DNA from: Betaproteobacteria bacterium | Lineage (GTDB): Bacteria; Pseudomonadota; Gammaproteobacteria; Burkholderiales; Burkholderiaceae_C | Direction of reading: 5' to 3' | DNA: 40,091 bases | NCBI GenBank assembly: GCA_947448675.1 | Contig: CANFOR010000002.1 | Coordinates: forward strand, 1 to 40,091 | Shown: positions 32,713 through 39,941 of the stretch, piece after piece | Layout of the letters: every line of letters begins with the position of its first letter | Position numbering within the stretch: position 1 is the first letter of the stretch | The notes under the pieces: model-generated | The model's input: only the letters and a program-made list of their open reading frames with translations | What the model was told of the DNA's origin: nothing | The model's database searches: none | Translations under genes and position numbers: made by a program

Positions 32713-34418
32713 TGGGGGTCTCCTGTGGAATCGAATCGGGGAAACTGCTGGCTGGCCGCCAGTGCCAGGCGCACCAATTCGGCGCGGCTACAGGGCGTGG
32801 GCAGGCTTTGCAGAGGCGCACTGCGCAGGCGGGGCGCGGGCGCTTGCGCTGTTTCCTGCGCAAGCGCCTGCTGCAGGCGCAGCAGTTGCACGGCGGGCCC
32901 GAGCACGGCGGCGTATTGGGCGATCTCGGGCCAGTGCAAACGGCCCGGCCAGCTGACCTGGGCGTCGGCGCAAACCAAGCGACAGTCGGGTGCCTGGGCC
33001 TCGAGCGCGTCCATCAGGTGGTCGAGCGCAGCATTGGCCAAGGCCTCGGGGGCGTGCAGTGGCAGCAGCGCGTAAGCCGCTTGCGTTGCGGCTTCTGGCG
33101 CAGCCTCGCCCCAGCCTGGCGGCAGGCTGCACCAATGGCTGCGCCGCCAGCCGTTCCAAATGCGCAGCGCGCTCAAAAACAGCAGGGCAATGCTGGCCGA
33201 CAGGTTCAGGTCGACAAACACTGGCGCGCCGTGCAGGCTGAGGTAACTCAGGCCCAGCAAGGCGCCGGGCAAGAGCAGCAGCGCCGCATCGAGCGAGGCA
33301 ATGCCGCGGCGCTGCACCCAGGCCGCCACACCCAGGCACAGGGCTACGGCCAGCAGGGCTTGCAGGCTGCGCGGCAGCTCGGCCAGGTGGCGCTGGTGCA
33401 GGGCGTTGTCGGTGGCGGTGGCCAAGCTGTCGACGCCCTGCTGCAGCGGGGCCAGGGGCGTGGGGTGCATGTCGTGCAGGCTGGGCGCGGTCGAGCCTAC
33501 CAAGACCACCTTGCCGGCAAAGCTGGGCAGGGCTTGGCGCGGCGTGCCGCCTTCGGCCTTGGCAAACACGTCGGCAAAAGGCACGCGCGGGTACATGTCG
33601 GCCTTGGCGCGCCAGGCCAACAACCCATGCTCGTAGCCAAAAACGCCTACAAGGCCCGTATTTTGTGCGTTAGCAGCTATTTTTTTTGTAGCACCCGCAG
33701 CTAGGCTCACTTCGCCGTTGACAAGCCGCGCCACGGCCAAGGCCAGCGACTGGATGGCGCTGCCGTCGGCCAATGGCTCAGCGTAGCGGTAGCGGCGCAG
33801 CACGCCGTCGGCGTCGGGCGTACCGTTGTTCAGCCCCAGCGGGCCTGCCGCCAGCGCGGGCAGCACCGGCGGTATGGCGGCCAGCGTGAGCGTGAGCGTG
33901 GCGTGGCGCGTCGGGGCCGGTGGCAACCACAGCCCCGGCAGGCTGCTGCGCGCCAACTGGCTTTGCGCGTCGTTGGCAGCGGGCAGGCGCACCACCGAGA
34001 ACACGCTGTGCACGCTGCGCTTGGCGGCTTCGTCAAAGGCTTTGTCGCCGCCGGGCGAGAGCTTGTCAGCGTCGCTAAACCCAATGTCCCAAGCGATGGC
34101 GGCGGGGCTCTGTTGTTCGATGAAGTCGAGCACCGTGGCCAAGGTGTCGCGCGGCCAGGGCCAGCGGCCAAACTCAGCGCCCATGCGCGCCAGCGAGGCC
34201 TCGTCGATGTCCACGATGACGATGCGCGTGTCGGGCGGGGCGGCGTAAAGGCGGGCCCGCACCATGGCGTCATAGGTCGAGCGCGACAGGCCGCTAGAGA
34301 CCTGCAGCACAAAACCGTCGGCCACCGCCCATAGCGAAAACACCAAGGCCAAAAGCCAGGTAACGCGCCGCGCAGGCCAACGGCCCAGGGCCTGCGTGAG
34401 GCTTTGCCAAGGTTTCAT
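32709..34418 (-). CDS. CHASE2-domain membrane sensor without recognisable output domain
   Basis: 569 residues. One N-terminal helix (about 20-37), then a periplasmic CHASE2 domain (about 40-335) with the typical DTRIVIVDIDEASLARMG, FGRWPWPRD, IAWDIGFSDAD and AGKVVLVGSTAPSLHD. Three membrane helices follow (about 345-425). CHASE2 proteins usually end in an adenylate cyclase, histidine kinase or Ser/Thr kinase; here the remaining 140 or so residues (with DHLMDALEAQAPDCRL) show none of these catalytic motifs. The stop overlaps the SH3-caspase start (ATGA), so the two are translationally coupled, making the caspase the likely functional output. A mini-repeat (33653-33692) encodes part of the periplasmic domain. 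Confidence 0.87.
   Translation of the reverse strand: MKPWQSLTQALGRWPARRVTWLLALVFSLWAVADGFVLQVSSGLSRSTYDAMVRARLYAAPPDTRIVIVDIDEASLARMGAEFGRWPWPRDTLATVLDFIEQQSPAAIAWDIGFSDADKLSPGGDKAFDEAAKRSVHSVFSVVRLPAANDAQSQLARSSLPGLWLPPAPTRHATLTLTLAAIPPVLPALAAGPLGLNNGTPDADGVLRRYRYAEPLADGSAIQSLALAVARLVNGEVSLAAGATKKIAANAQNTGLVGVFGYEHGLLAWRAKADMYPRVPFADVFAKAEGGTPRQALPSFAGKVVLVGSTAPSLHDMHPTPLAPLQQGVDSLATATDNALHQRHLAELPRSLQALLAVALCLGVAAWVQRRGIASLDAALLLLPGALLGLSYLSLHGAPVFVDLNLSASIALLFLSALRIWNGWRRSHWCSLPPGWGEAAPEAATQAAYALLPLHAPEALANAALDHLMDALEAQAPDCRLVCADAQVSWPGRLHWPEIAQYAAVLGPAVQLLRLQQALAQETAQAPAPRLRSAPLQSLPTPCSRAELVRLALAASQQFPRFDSTGDPQ
33653..33692 (-). repeat. Mini-repeat copy 9 (CHASE2 gene)
   Basis: On the minus strand GCTA, nine bases (C then eight A), TAGC, five bases, ACGC. 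It is in frame in the periplasmic domain. Confidence 0.75.
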
Positions 34419-34432
34419 GCGAAGCGCATTTC

Positions 34433-34470
34433 GCTACAAAAAAAGTAGCTTACAACGCATACTTCATGCG
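34433..34470 (+). repeat. Mini-repeat copy 10 (between the ompA-like and CHASE2 genes)
   Basis: GCTA, nine bases, TAGC, five bases, ACGC, in the 87-base gap of the operon. Its far end carries GCATACTTCATGC, which can form a small hairpin. Confidence 0.75.
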
Positions 34471-34505
34471 CCTTGTGGGCGTTTTTAGCTTTGGAAAGCA
34501 AGGCT

Positions 34506-35165
34506 TTAGTCCAGGTTGACGATGCGTACGCGGCGGTTTTCTGCAGCGTTGGGCTCGGCGCTGTTGGCCAGCTCGGTGGCGCCCTTACCAGCAGCGTGCA
34601 AGCGCTCGGGCTGGACGCCCAAGCTGGCCAGCACGGCCACCACGGCGTCGGCGCGCTGCTGCGACAAATGCAGGTTGTAGTCGGGCTTGCCCTTGGCGTC
34701 GGTGTGGCCCTCGACCGCAAAGGCCGAGGCGCTGAGCGCGGGCGACCGCAGGGCCTGGGCCAAGTTGGCCAGGGCTTGCTGGCTCTCGGCCTTGACGCGG
34801 GCGGAGTTGAAGTCAAACTGGATCAACAGCGAGAGCGTGGGGCGGGCTGCAGGTGCGGCTGGTGTTGGCGTAGCAGCGTTTTGCACGGCCAGCTTTTGGC
34901 CCGCTGCTGGCTCGGCACTGGCTGCGGGCGCTGCCTCCACCGCCAGATTGCGCAGGCTGCGGGTGCGGGGCGCGTTGGCGCTGGGTGCGGCAGGCGGCGC
35001 GGCACGCAATTGCTCGATCATTTGCTCGGCGCTGGGCGTGGCCAGGGTTTGCGCCCATGCGCCGCTGCTCGCGCTGGCCCCAGCAAAAACGGCACAGGCA
35101 ACCAAGGCAGCACCTTGGGCAAAGCGTAAAAAGGCGGCGCGCGCGCGAAGTACAGTTGGTTTCAT
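34506..35165 (-). CDS. OmpA-family peptidoglycan-binding protein
   Basis: 219 residues from ATG 35165; upstream in-frame codons lack a signal and are excluded. The signal peptide ends at about Ala38 (SGAWAQT). An Ala/Pro-rich linker runs to about 105, then an OmpA-like domain to the end. Diaminopimelate-binding residues are present: Asp156 in GHTDAKGKPDYN and Arg211 in ENRRVRI. There is no beta-barrel or lipobox, so it is a periplasmic peptidoglycan-binding protein. It is the first gene of the CHASE2-caspase operon, 87 bases before the CHASE2 gene, with a mini-repeat in that gap. It may fix the system to the cell wall. The LysR gene ends upstream on the same strand. Confidence 0.88.
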   Translation of the reverse strand: MKPTVLRARAAFLRFAQGAALVACAVFAGASASSGAWAQTLATPSAEQMIEQLRAAPPAAPSANAPRTRSLRNLAVEAAPAASAEPAAGQKLAVQNAATPTPAAPAARPTLSLLIQFDFNSARVKAESQQALANLAQALRSPALSASAFAVEGHTDAKGKPDYNLHLSQQRADAVVAVLASLGVQPERLHAAGKGATELANSAEPNAAENRRVRIVNLD

Positions 35166-35201
35166 ATGCGCACGATTGTGCTTGATAGCGCTGGCTTTTT
35201 G

Positions 35202-35221
35202 CATCCCCTCAACTGGGGATG
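35202..35221. other. Hairpin in the leader of the ompA-like gene
   Basis: CATCCCC (35202-35208) and GGGGATG (35215-35221) pair around a six-base loop, 37 bases upstream of the ompA-like start codon. On the minus strand an A run, not a T run, follows, so it is not a terminator for that strand. It could mark a leader structure or operator. The 164-base gap between the LysR and ompA-like genes shows nothing else clear. Confidence 0.45.
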
Positions 35222-35329
35222 TGCCGCCGATACAACGCCTGCAGCCCTGCTTAAAGCCCTGATCAACCAAGGCCCATGCCAAAGCCCTGGCCAACGCACA
35301 TCACCGCCCGCACCCCAAGCACAGGGGGC

Positions 35330-36337
35330 CTATGGCTGAACCTGCTCGGCAAAGGCCTTGCCGGCTGAGGCTGCCACTGCCCTGCGCAGCCAGGCTTGGG
35401 CGCTGCTGGCCTGGCTGTGCTGGTGCCACAGCGCGTCCACGTGCACGGCGGGCACCTTGAAGGGCAGCTCGCGCAGCACCAGCTCGCTTTGTAAGCCGGT
35501 CACCCGCACAAAATGGCGCGGCAACACGGTGAGCAGGTTGGACTTGGTGACCACCTGGCCCGCGGTAAAAAACTGGTTCACGGTGAGCACAATGCGCCGC
35601 GTTTGGCCCAGCGAAGCCAAGGCTTCGTCAACAAAACCAAAGGGCCGCCCCGAGAAGCTGACCAGCAAATGGTGGGCCGCGCAAAAGCGCTTGAGCGTGA
35701 GCGGCCCGCGCGCCAGCGGGTGGCCGCTGCGCATGACGCAGACGTAGTCGCCGTCATACAGGCGCTGGTGCGCAAAGGCCACGGGTTGGCCCGCTTGCAC
35801 GCGGCCCGTGAGGTCGGCCAACACAGCGGGGAAGTGGCCCACCGCCAGGTGCACCGACTCGCCCTCTAAGAGTTGGCGTGGGTCGCGCGTGGTCAGGGGC
35901 AGCACGCGCATGGAAACACCGGGCGCGTCGCGCTCGATGATCTCGATCAAGCCGGGCATCAGCTCGGCGGCGGTAGCGTCGGCCATGGCCAGCACAAAGG
36001 TGTCGCGCGCGCTGGCGGCTACAAAACTGCGCGGGGCCAGGCTGTCTTGCAGCTGCTGCAGGGCCTCGCGTACCTGGGGCCACAGGGCTTGCGCGCGCGG
36101 CGTGGGCTCGACGCCATAACCGCTGCGGCGCAGCAAGTCGTCGCCCAAGACCTCGCGCAGGCGGCGCAGCGCGTTGCTCACGGCAGGCTGTGTCATGGCC
36201 AGGTTGTGCCCGGCGCGCGTCAGGCTGCGCTCGGCCATGACTTGGTCAAACACACGCAGCAGGTTGAGGTCGAGCGTGCGAAAGTTCACGCTGGGTGCGC
36301 TTGTCGCAGGGGCGGCGGGTGATGGGGCTTTGGGCAT
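35330..36337 (-). CDS. LysR-family transcriptional regulator
   Basis: 335 residues. After about 20 variable residues, the winged HTH spans about 22-82 (LNLLRVFDQVMAERSLTRAG, MTQPAVSNALRRLREVLGDDL, GVEPTPRAQAL). The effector-binding domain has the periplasmic-binding-protein fold (DLTGRVQAGQPVAFAHQRLYDG). The NodD-like spacing (FVLAMADATAAELMPGLI) places it in the NodD/LinR-type subgroup. The target is unknown: it is divergent from a small membrane protein gene (36465) across 127 AT-rich bases, and co-directional with the ompA-like gene 164 bases downstream. LysR regulators usually act on the divergent neighbour. Confidence 0.92.
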   Translation of the reverse strand: MPKAPSPAAPATSAPSVNFRTLDLNLLRVFDQVMAERSLTRAGHNLAMTQPAVSNALRRLREVLGDDLLRRSGYGVEPTPRAQALWPQVREALQQLQDSLAPRSFVAASARDTFVLAMADATAAELMPGLIEIIERDAPGVSMRVLPLTTRDPRQLLEGESVHLAVGHFPAVLADLTGRVQAGQPVAFAHQRLYDGDYVCVMRSGHPLARGPLTLKRFCAAHHLLVSFSGRPFGFVDEALASLGQTRRIVLTVNQFFTAGQVVTKSNLLTVLPRHFVRVTGLQSELVLRELPFKVPAVHVDALWHQHSQASSAQAWLRRAVAASAGKAFAEQVQP

Positions 36338-36464
36338 GGCGCCAACTATACGATTTGTGAATGAATAGCATCATCAATATAAAGTTGAACAACACTGGTA
36401 ATTACCCTAGTATTTGTTCATCCCATTCGCGATTGTTGCTGGTGGGGGTTACCAGGAGCGCACG

Positions 36465-36926
36465 ATGACCAGTTTTGTACACACCCACTTCCCTACCGAA
36501 CACCCCGGCGTGGTTCGCGCAGAGCGCGCAGCCCAAGCGGTGAGCCAAGTTGCCCGCAGTTTTGACGGTGCCAAAGGTTTGGCCACCTTGCTATTGGCTG
36601 CGGTCGTTGCCGCCTTGCTGGTGGTTGCCAACCAAGTGATGGACAGCTGGACCGACGGCCATTTGCTGATGGGCTGGGTTGCCCTGTGGGCTGTGGCTTT
36701 TGCCGCCTTGGCTTTGCTGGCCGCCCCCGCGCGCCAAGCCGCACGCAGCCTGCGCACCGGCTTTGCCGCATGGAACGCCCAGCGCAAGCTCGACGCATCC
36801 GACGAAAAAATGTGGGACATGGCCCTGCAAGACGCCCGCGTGATGGCCGAAATCAGCCGCGCCATGACCGCCGACCCGTCAGCCATCCACAAGCGCCGCT
36901 ACGCTGGGATGCTGCATAATTTGTAG
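36465..36926 (+). CDS. Small membrane protein, function unknown
   Basis: 153 residues from ATG 36465, supported by AGGAG at 36454-36458; a longer in-frame start at 36414 has no such support. Two hydrophobic segments (about 40-58, GLATLLLAAVVAALLVVANQV, and 68-88, LMGWVALWAVAFAALALLA) are followed by a basic amphipathic stretch and a helical tail with DEKMWDMALQDARVMAEI. The N-terminal part is His-rich (FVHTHFPTEH). I do not recognise a named family. It is divergent from the LysR gene, which may control it, and is followed by a strong terminator. Confidence 0.75.
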   Translation: MTSFVHTHFPTEHPGVVRAERAAQAVSQVARSFDGAKGLATLLLAAVVAALLVVANQVMDSWTDGHLLMGWVALWAVAFAALALLAAPARQAARSLRTGFAAWNAQRKLDASDEKMWDMALQDARVMAEISRAMTADPSAIHKRRYAGMLHNL

Positions 36927-36971
36927 CATTCTATGCATAGCTGGCGGGCGTTGCAGCCTGCTATAGCAATT

Positions 36972-37000
36972 AAAAAGCGACCTTGCGAGGTCGCTTTTTT
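36972..37000. terminator. Bidirectional rho-independent terminator
   Basis: A twelve-base stem (36972-36983 with 36988-36999) around TGCG, with A and T runs as its outer pairs, so it works on both strands. It separates the small membrane protein gene (plus) from pckG (minus). The bases 36927-36970 before it hold a GC/AT-mixed stretch resembling a decayed mini-repeat. Confidence 0.88.
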
Positions 37001-37039
37001 GTGGGGAAAATGCTTTGGCCACCCATACAGGCCAAGACT

Positions 37040-38920
37040 TTAGCCTGCCAAGCGCGCCTCCAACTTAGCCTTGTTCACCACCAGTGCTTGCGGCAGGTGG
37101 TGGGCCAGTTGGGTGAACAGGGCTTCGTGCAGCTTGAGCTCGGCGCGCCATTGGCCAGCGTCCATGCGGGTCGCGGCTTCGAACTGCGCGGGCGTGAAGT
37201 TCAAACCGGCCCAGTTGATTTCTTCATACGCCGGGCTCACGCCAAAGGCGTGGTCTACGCCCTGGGCATTGCCCTCGACGCGGTCGATCATCCACTTGAG
37301 CACGCGCATGTTTTCACCGTAGCCGGGCCAGACAAATTTGCCGTCTGCGCCTTTGCGGAACCAGTTGGTGGTGAAAATGGCGGGCAGCTTGGTGCCCGAG
37401 GTTTTGGCCGCAGCGGCGAGCGACTCGCCCATGTTGAGCCAATGCTGAAAATAGTCGCTCATGTGGTAGCCGCAAAACGCGATCATGGCGAAGGGGTCGC
37501 GGCGCACCACGCCTTCTTGGCCAACGATGGCGGCGGTGGTTTCGCTGCCCATGGTGGCGGCCATGTACACGCCCTCGACCCAGTTGCGCCCCTGCATGAC
37601 CAGGGGCACGGTGTTGCTGCGGCGGCCGCCGAAGACAAAGGCGTCGATCTTCACGCCGCGCGGGTCGTCCCATGCGGGGTCGAGCGCGGGGTTGTTGGTG
37701 GCGGCCACGGTAAAGCGGGCATTGCCGTGGGCGGCTTTGACGCCGGTGGCCTTGGCAATCTCTGGCGTCCAGTCTTTGCCCTGCCAGTCGATGCAATGCG
37801 CGGGGGCCTCGCCCATGCCTTCCCACCACACGTCGCCGTCGTCGGTCAGGGCCACATTGGTGAAGATCACGTCTTGGTGCAGGCTGGCCATGCAGTTGGG
37901 GTTGGTGAGCTGGTTGGTGCCGGGGGCCACGCCAAAGTAGCCCGCTTCGGGGTTGATCGCGCGCAGGGTGCCGTCGGCCTGCGGCTTGATCCAGGCAATG
38001 TCGTCGCCCACGGTGGTGACCTTCCAGCCCTCAAAGCCTTGGGGCGGTACCATCATGGCGAAATTGGTTTTGCCGCAGGCGCTGGGGAAGGCCGCAGCGA
38101 CATGGTATTTTTTACCCTGCGGGTTGGTCACGCCCAAGATGAGCATGTGCTCGGCCAACCAACCCGTGCCGTCGCCCTGCACGGCTTGCAAGCCCATGTT
38201 GCTGGCGATGCGCAGCGCAAAGCATTTTTTGCCTAACAAGGCGTTGCCACCGTAGCCCGAACCGAAGCTCCAAATTTCGCGCGTCTCGGGGTAGTGCACG
38301 ATGTATTTGGTTGGGTTGCAAGGCCACTTCATGTCGGCCTGGCCGGGCTGCAGCGGCACACCCACGGTGTGCACGCAGGGCACAAACTCGCCGTCTAGGC
38401 CCAATACGTCGTACACGGCTTGGCCCATGCGCGTCATGATCTTCATGTTCACTGCCACGTAGGGGCTGTCGCTCAGCTCCACGCCAATGTGGGCGATGGG
38501 GCTGCCCATGGGGCCCATGCTGAAGGGCACCACGTACATGGTGCGGCCTTGCATACAGCCGTCAAACAGGGGCTGCAAGGTGGCGCGCATCTCGGCGGGG
38601 GCGACCCAGTTGTTGGTCGGGCCCGCTTGGTCTTGGGTGGCGCTGCAAATGTAGGTGCGGTCTTCGACGCGGGCTACGTCGGTCGGATCGGAACAGGCCA
38701 AAAAGCTATTGGGCCGTTTGGCCGGGTTGAGCCGGGTGAACACACCAGCGTCCACCAATTTTTGGCACAGGCGCTGGTATTCGGCGTCAGAGCCGTCGCA
38801 CCATTCGATGGCGCTGGGCTTGCACAGGGCCACCATGTCGGCGACCCAGGCGATGAGTTTGGCGTTTTTAACGTAGGTGGGGGTGCCCAGGCCCAAGCCC
38901 TTCATAGCAGGTGAATTCAC
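37040..38920 (-). CDS. pckG: Phosphoenolpyruvate carboxykinase (GTP)
   Basis: 626 residues, typical of the GTP-dependent enzyme. The start is a GTG at 38920 with AGGAT five bases upstream; the next Met is at 38905. Oxaloacetate is decarboxylated and phosphorylated to PEP, the entry to gluconeogenesis. Visible motifs: the kinase loop FPSACGKTNFAM with the catalytic cysteine, the metal and PEP-binding region FGSGYGGNALLGKK, the nucleotide-binding EGVYMAATMGSE, and RRSNTVPLV. It is divergent from the ModA-like gene; the region between has a plausible promoter and repeated TTACC boxes. Nothing in the enzyme looks abnormal. Confidence 0.97.
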   Translation of the reverse strand: MNSPAMKGLGLGTPTYVKNAKLIAWVADMVALCKPSAIEWCDGSDAEYQRLCQKLVDAGVFTRLNPAKRPNSFLACSDPTDVARVEDRTYICSATQDQAGPTNNWVAPAEMRATLQPLFDGCMQGRTMYVVPFSMGPMGSPIAHIGVELSDSPYVAVNMKIMTRMGQAVYDVLGLDGEFVPCVHTVGVPLQPGQADMKWPCNPTKYIVHYPETREIWSFGSGYGGNALLGKKCFALRIASNMGLQAVQGDGTGWLAEHMLILGVTNPQGKKYHVAAAFPSACGKTNFAMMVPPQGFEGWKVTTVGDDIAWIKPQADGTLRAINPEAGYFGVAPGTNQLTNPNCMASLHQDVIFTNVALTDDGDVWWEGMGEAPAHCIDWQGKDWTPEIAKATGVKAAHGNARFTVAATNNPALDPAWDDPRGVKIDAFVFGGRRSNTVPLVMQGRNWVEGVYMAATMGSETTAAIVGQEGVVRRDPFAMIAFCGYHMSDYFQHWLNMGESLAAAAKTSGTKLPAIFTTNWFRKGADGKFVWPGYGENMRVLKWMIDRVEGNAQGVDHAFGVSPAYEEINWAGLNFTPAQFEAATRMDAGQWRAELKLHEALFTQLAHHLPQALVVNKAKLEARLAG

Positions 38921-38949
38921 GTTAGATCCTCAAGTTATCAATTGAAGCC

Positions 38950-38978
38950 ACAATAGCGGCGAACAGAGTTGCGGTAAA
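38950..38978 (-). promoter_or_regulatory. pckG: Probable pckG promoter
   Basis: On the minus strand TTTACC (38973-38978) and TATTGT (38950-38955), 17 bases apart, each match four of six consensus bases. The -35 box overlaps the inverted repeat GGTAA-AAAG-TTACC (38973-38986), which suggests that a bound protein would affect pckG initiation. Promoter function is inferred. Confidence 0.5.
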
Positions 38979-38999
38979 AAGTTACCAAGTGGTTACCAA
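38973..38999. promoter_or_regulatory. Tandem operator-like boxes between pckG and the modA-like gene
   Basis: GTTACCAA occurs at 38981-38988 and again at 38992-38999, a period of 11 bases, so both boxes face the same side of the helix. GGTAA at 38973-38977 forms an inverted repeat with the first box. The spacing is typical of a cooperatively bound regulator; its identity is unknown. Confidence 0.5.
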
Positions 39000-39006
39000 C
39001 TATTCT

Positions 39007-39870
39007 ATGCACAATTTATACGAACACGATTTGAACCCCATAAGCAGACATCGGCAATGCGTAAACCATCCAGGTACACCCCACATTACCGCAGCATGCC
39101 TTGAGCGTCGATACTATTTATTGACACTCTTGGCTGCAGGCTGGGGCCAATCCCATGCCCAAAACAAGCCCCCCAGTGGGTCGGTGCGGGTGGTTGCTGC
39201 GAGTGATCTCAAATTTGCGTTGGACGACTTGGTGGCCCGATTCACCTCGGAAACATCCACGAATGTGAGCCTTTATTTCGGTTCATCGGGTAGTTTGGCA
39301 GCCCAGATACGCCAAGGCTTGCCTGCAGACCTATTTATGTCTGCCGACGAATCGTTGGTCTACGAGTTGCATGCGCAAGGCCTATTGCGCAACACTGGCG
39401 CACTCTATGGCGAGGGCCGCATCGCCCTGATTGCATCGGCACAGTCTCAGTTGCCATTGGATGAAAATTTTTCTGGGGTTCGCACCAACTGGGCCCAAGT
39501 CAACAAATTTGCCATTGCCAACCCTCAACATGCGCCTTATGGTCGCGCAGCCAAAGAGGCCTTGCAAAAATGGGGCGTGTGGGATTTTGTCCAATCGAAG
39601 TTGATCCTCGGTGAAAACATTTCGCAGGCGACCCAGTTCATAACCACTGGTGCCGCCCAAGTCGGCATTACCGCCTTGTCTTTGGCCCTTACCGGAGCTT
39701 TGGCTCCCAGCACGCGATACCTTGTGCTGCCAAATCGTCTGCATTCGCCTTTGAAGCAACGGATGGCGCTTACCAAAAACGCCAGCGAAGAAGCGGCCCA
39801 ATTTTTTGTTTGGCTGCAAAGCCCCGGCAGCAAGTTGGTGTTGCAAAAATATGGGTTTGCAACCCTCTAG
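39007..39870 (+). CDS. ModA-like periplasmic molybdate/oxyanion-binding protein (start uncertain)
   Basis: About 287 residues from ATG 39007, roughly 230 in the mature part. Domain features of ModA: VVAASDLKFALDDLVARF, FGSSGSLAAQIRQGLPADLFMSAD, FAIANPQHAPYGRAAKEAL and AAQVGITALSLAL. The export signal is RRYYLLTLLAAGWGQSHAQ, but it is preceded by about 35 residues that do not look like a normal signal n-region, and no ribosome binding site precedes any start. A second ATG at 39057 in another frame gives MRKPSRYTPHYRSM and would join the signal in frame if one base were removed near 39099, so a frameshift in the leader is possible. No modB or modC is adjacent; the next gene converges. Confidence 0.8.
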   Translation: MHNLYEHDLNPISRHRQCVNHPGTPHITAACLERRYYLLTLLAAGWGQSHAQNKPPSGSVRVVAASDLKFALDDLVARFTSETSTNVSLYFGSSGSLAAQIRQGLPADLFMSADESLVYELHAQGLLRNTGALYGEGRIALIASAQSQLPLDENFSGVRTNWAQVNKFAIANPQHAPYGRAAKEALQKWGVWDFVQSKLILGENISQATQFITTGAAQVGITALSLALTGALAPSTRYLVLPNRLHSPLKQRMALTKNASEEAAQFFVWLQSPGSKLVLQKYGFATL

Positions 39871-39890
39871 CAGAGTAAAAAGTGGCCAAG

Positions 39891-39932
39891 TAGCGCACCA
39901 AATCTGCGTGTGACGCTCTATTTTTTATAGCG
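39891..39932 (-). repeat. Mini-repeat copy 11 (between the modA-like and carboxypeptidase genes)
   Basis: On the minus strand GCTA, nine bases, GAGC, five bases, ACGC. It is intergenic between converging genes, where its hairpin could assist termination. Confidence 0.7.
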
Positions 39933-39941
39933 TCTTGACGT

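Noticed and set aside
27091..35165. Reading the caspase genes as an abortive-infection defence island
   Set aside because: The proteins carry export signals and sit with envelope genes; there is no gasdermin, reverse transcriptase, CRISPR or nuclease gene nearby.
36927..36970. Possible further mini-repeat copy upstream of the terminator
   Set aside because: GCTA, AGC and ACGC boxes are present on the minus strand but the 9- and 5-base spacings are not kept.
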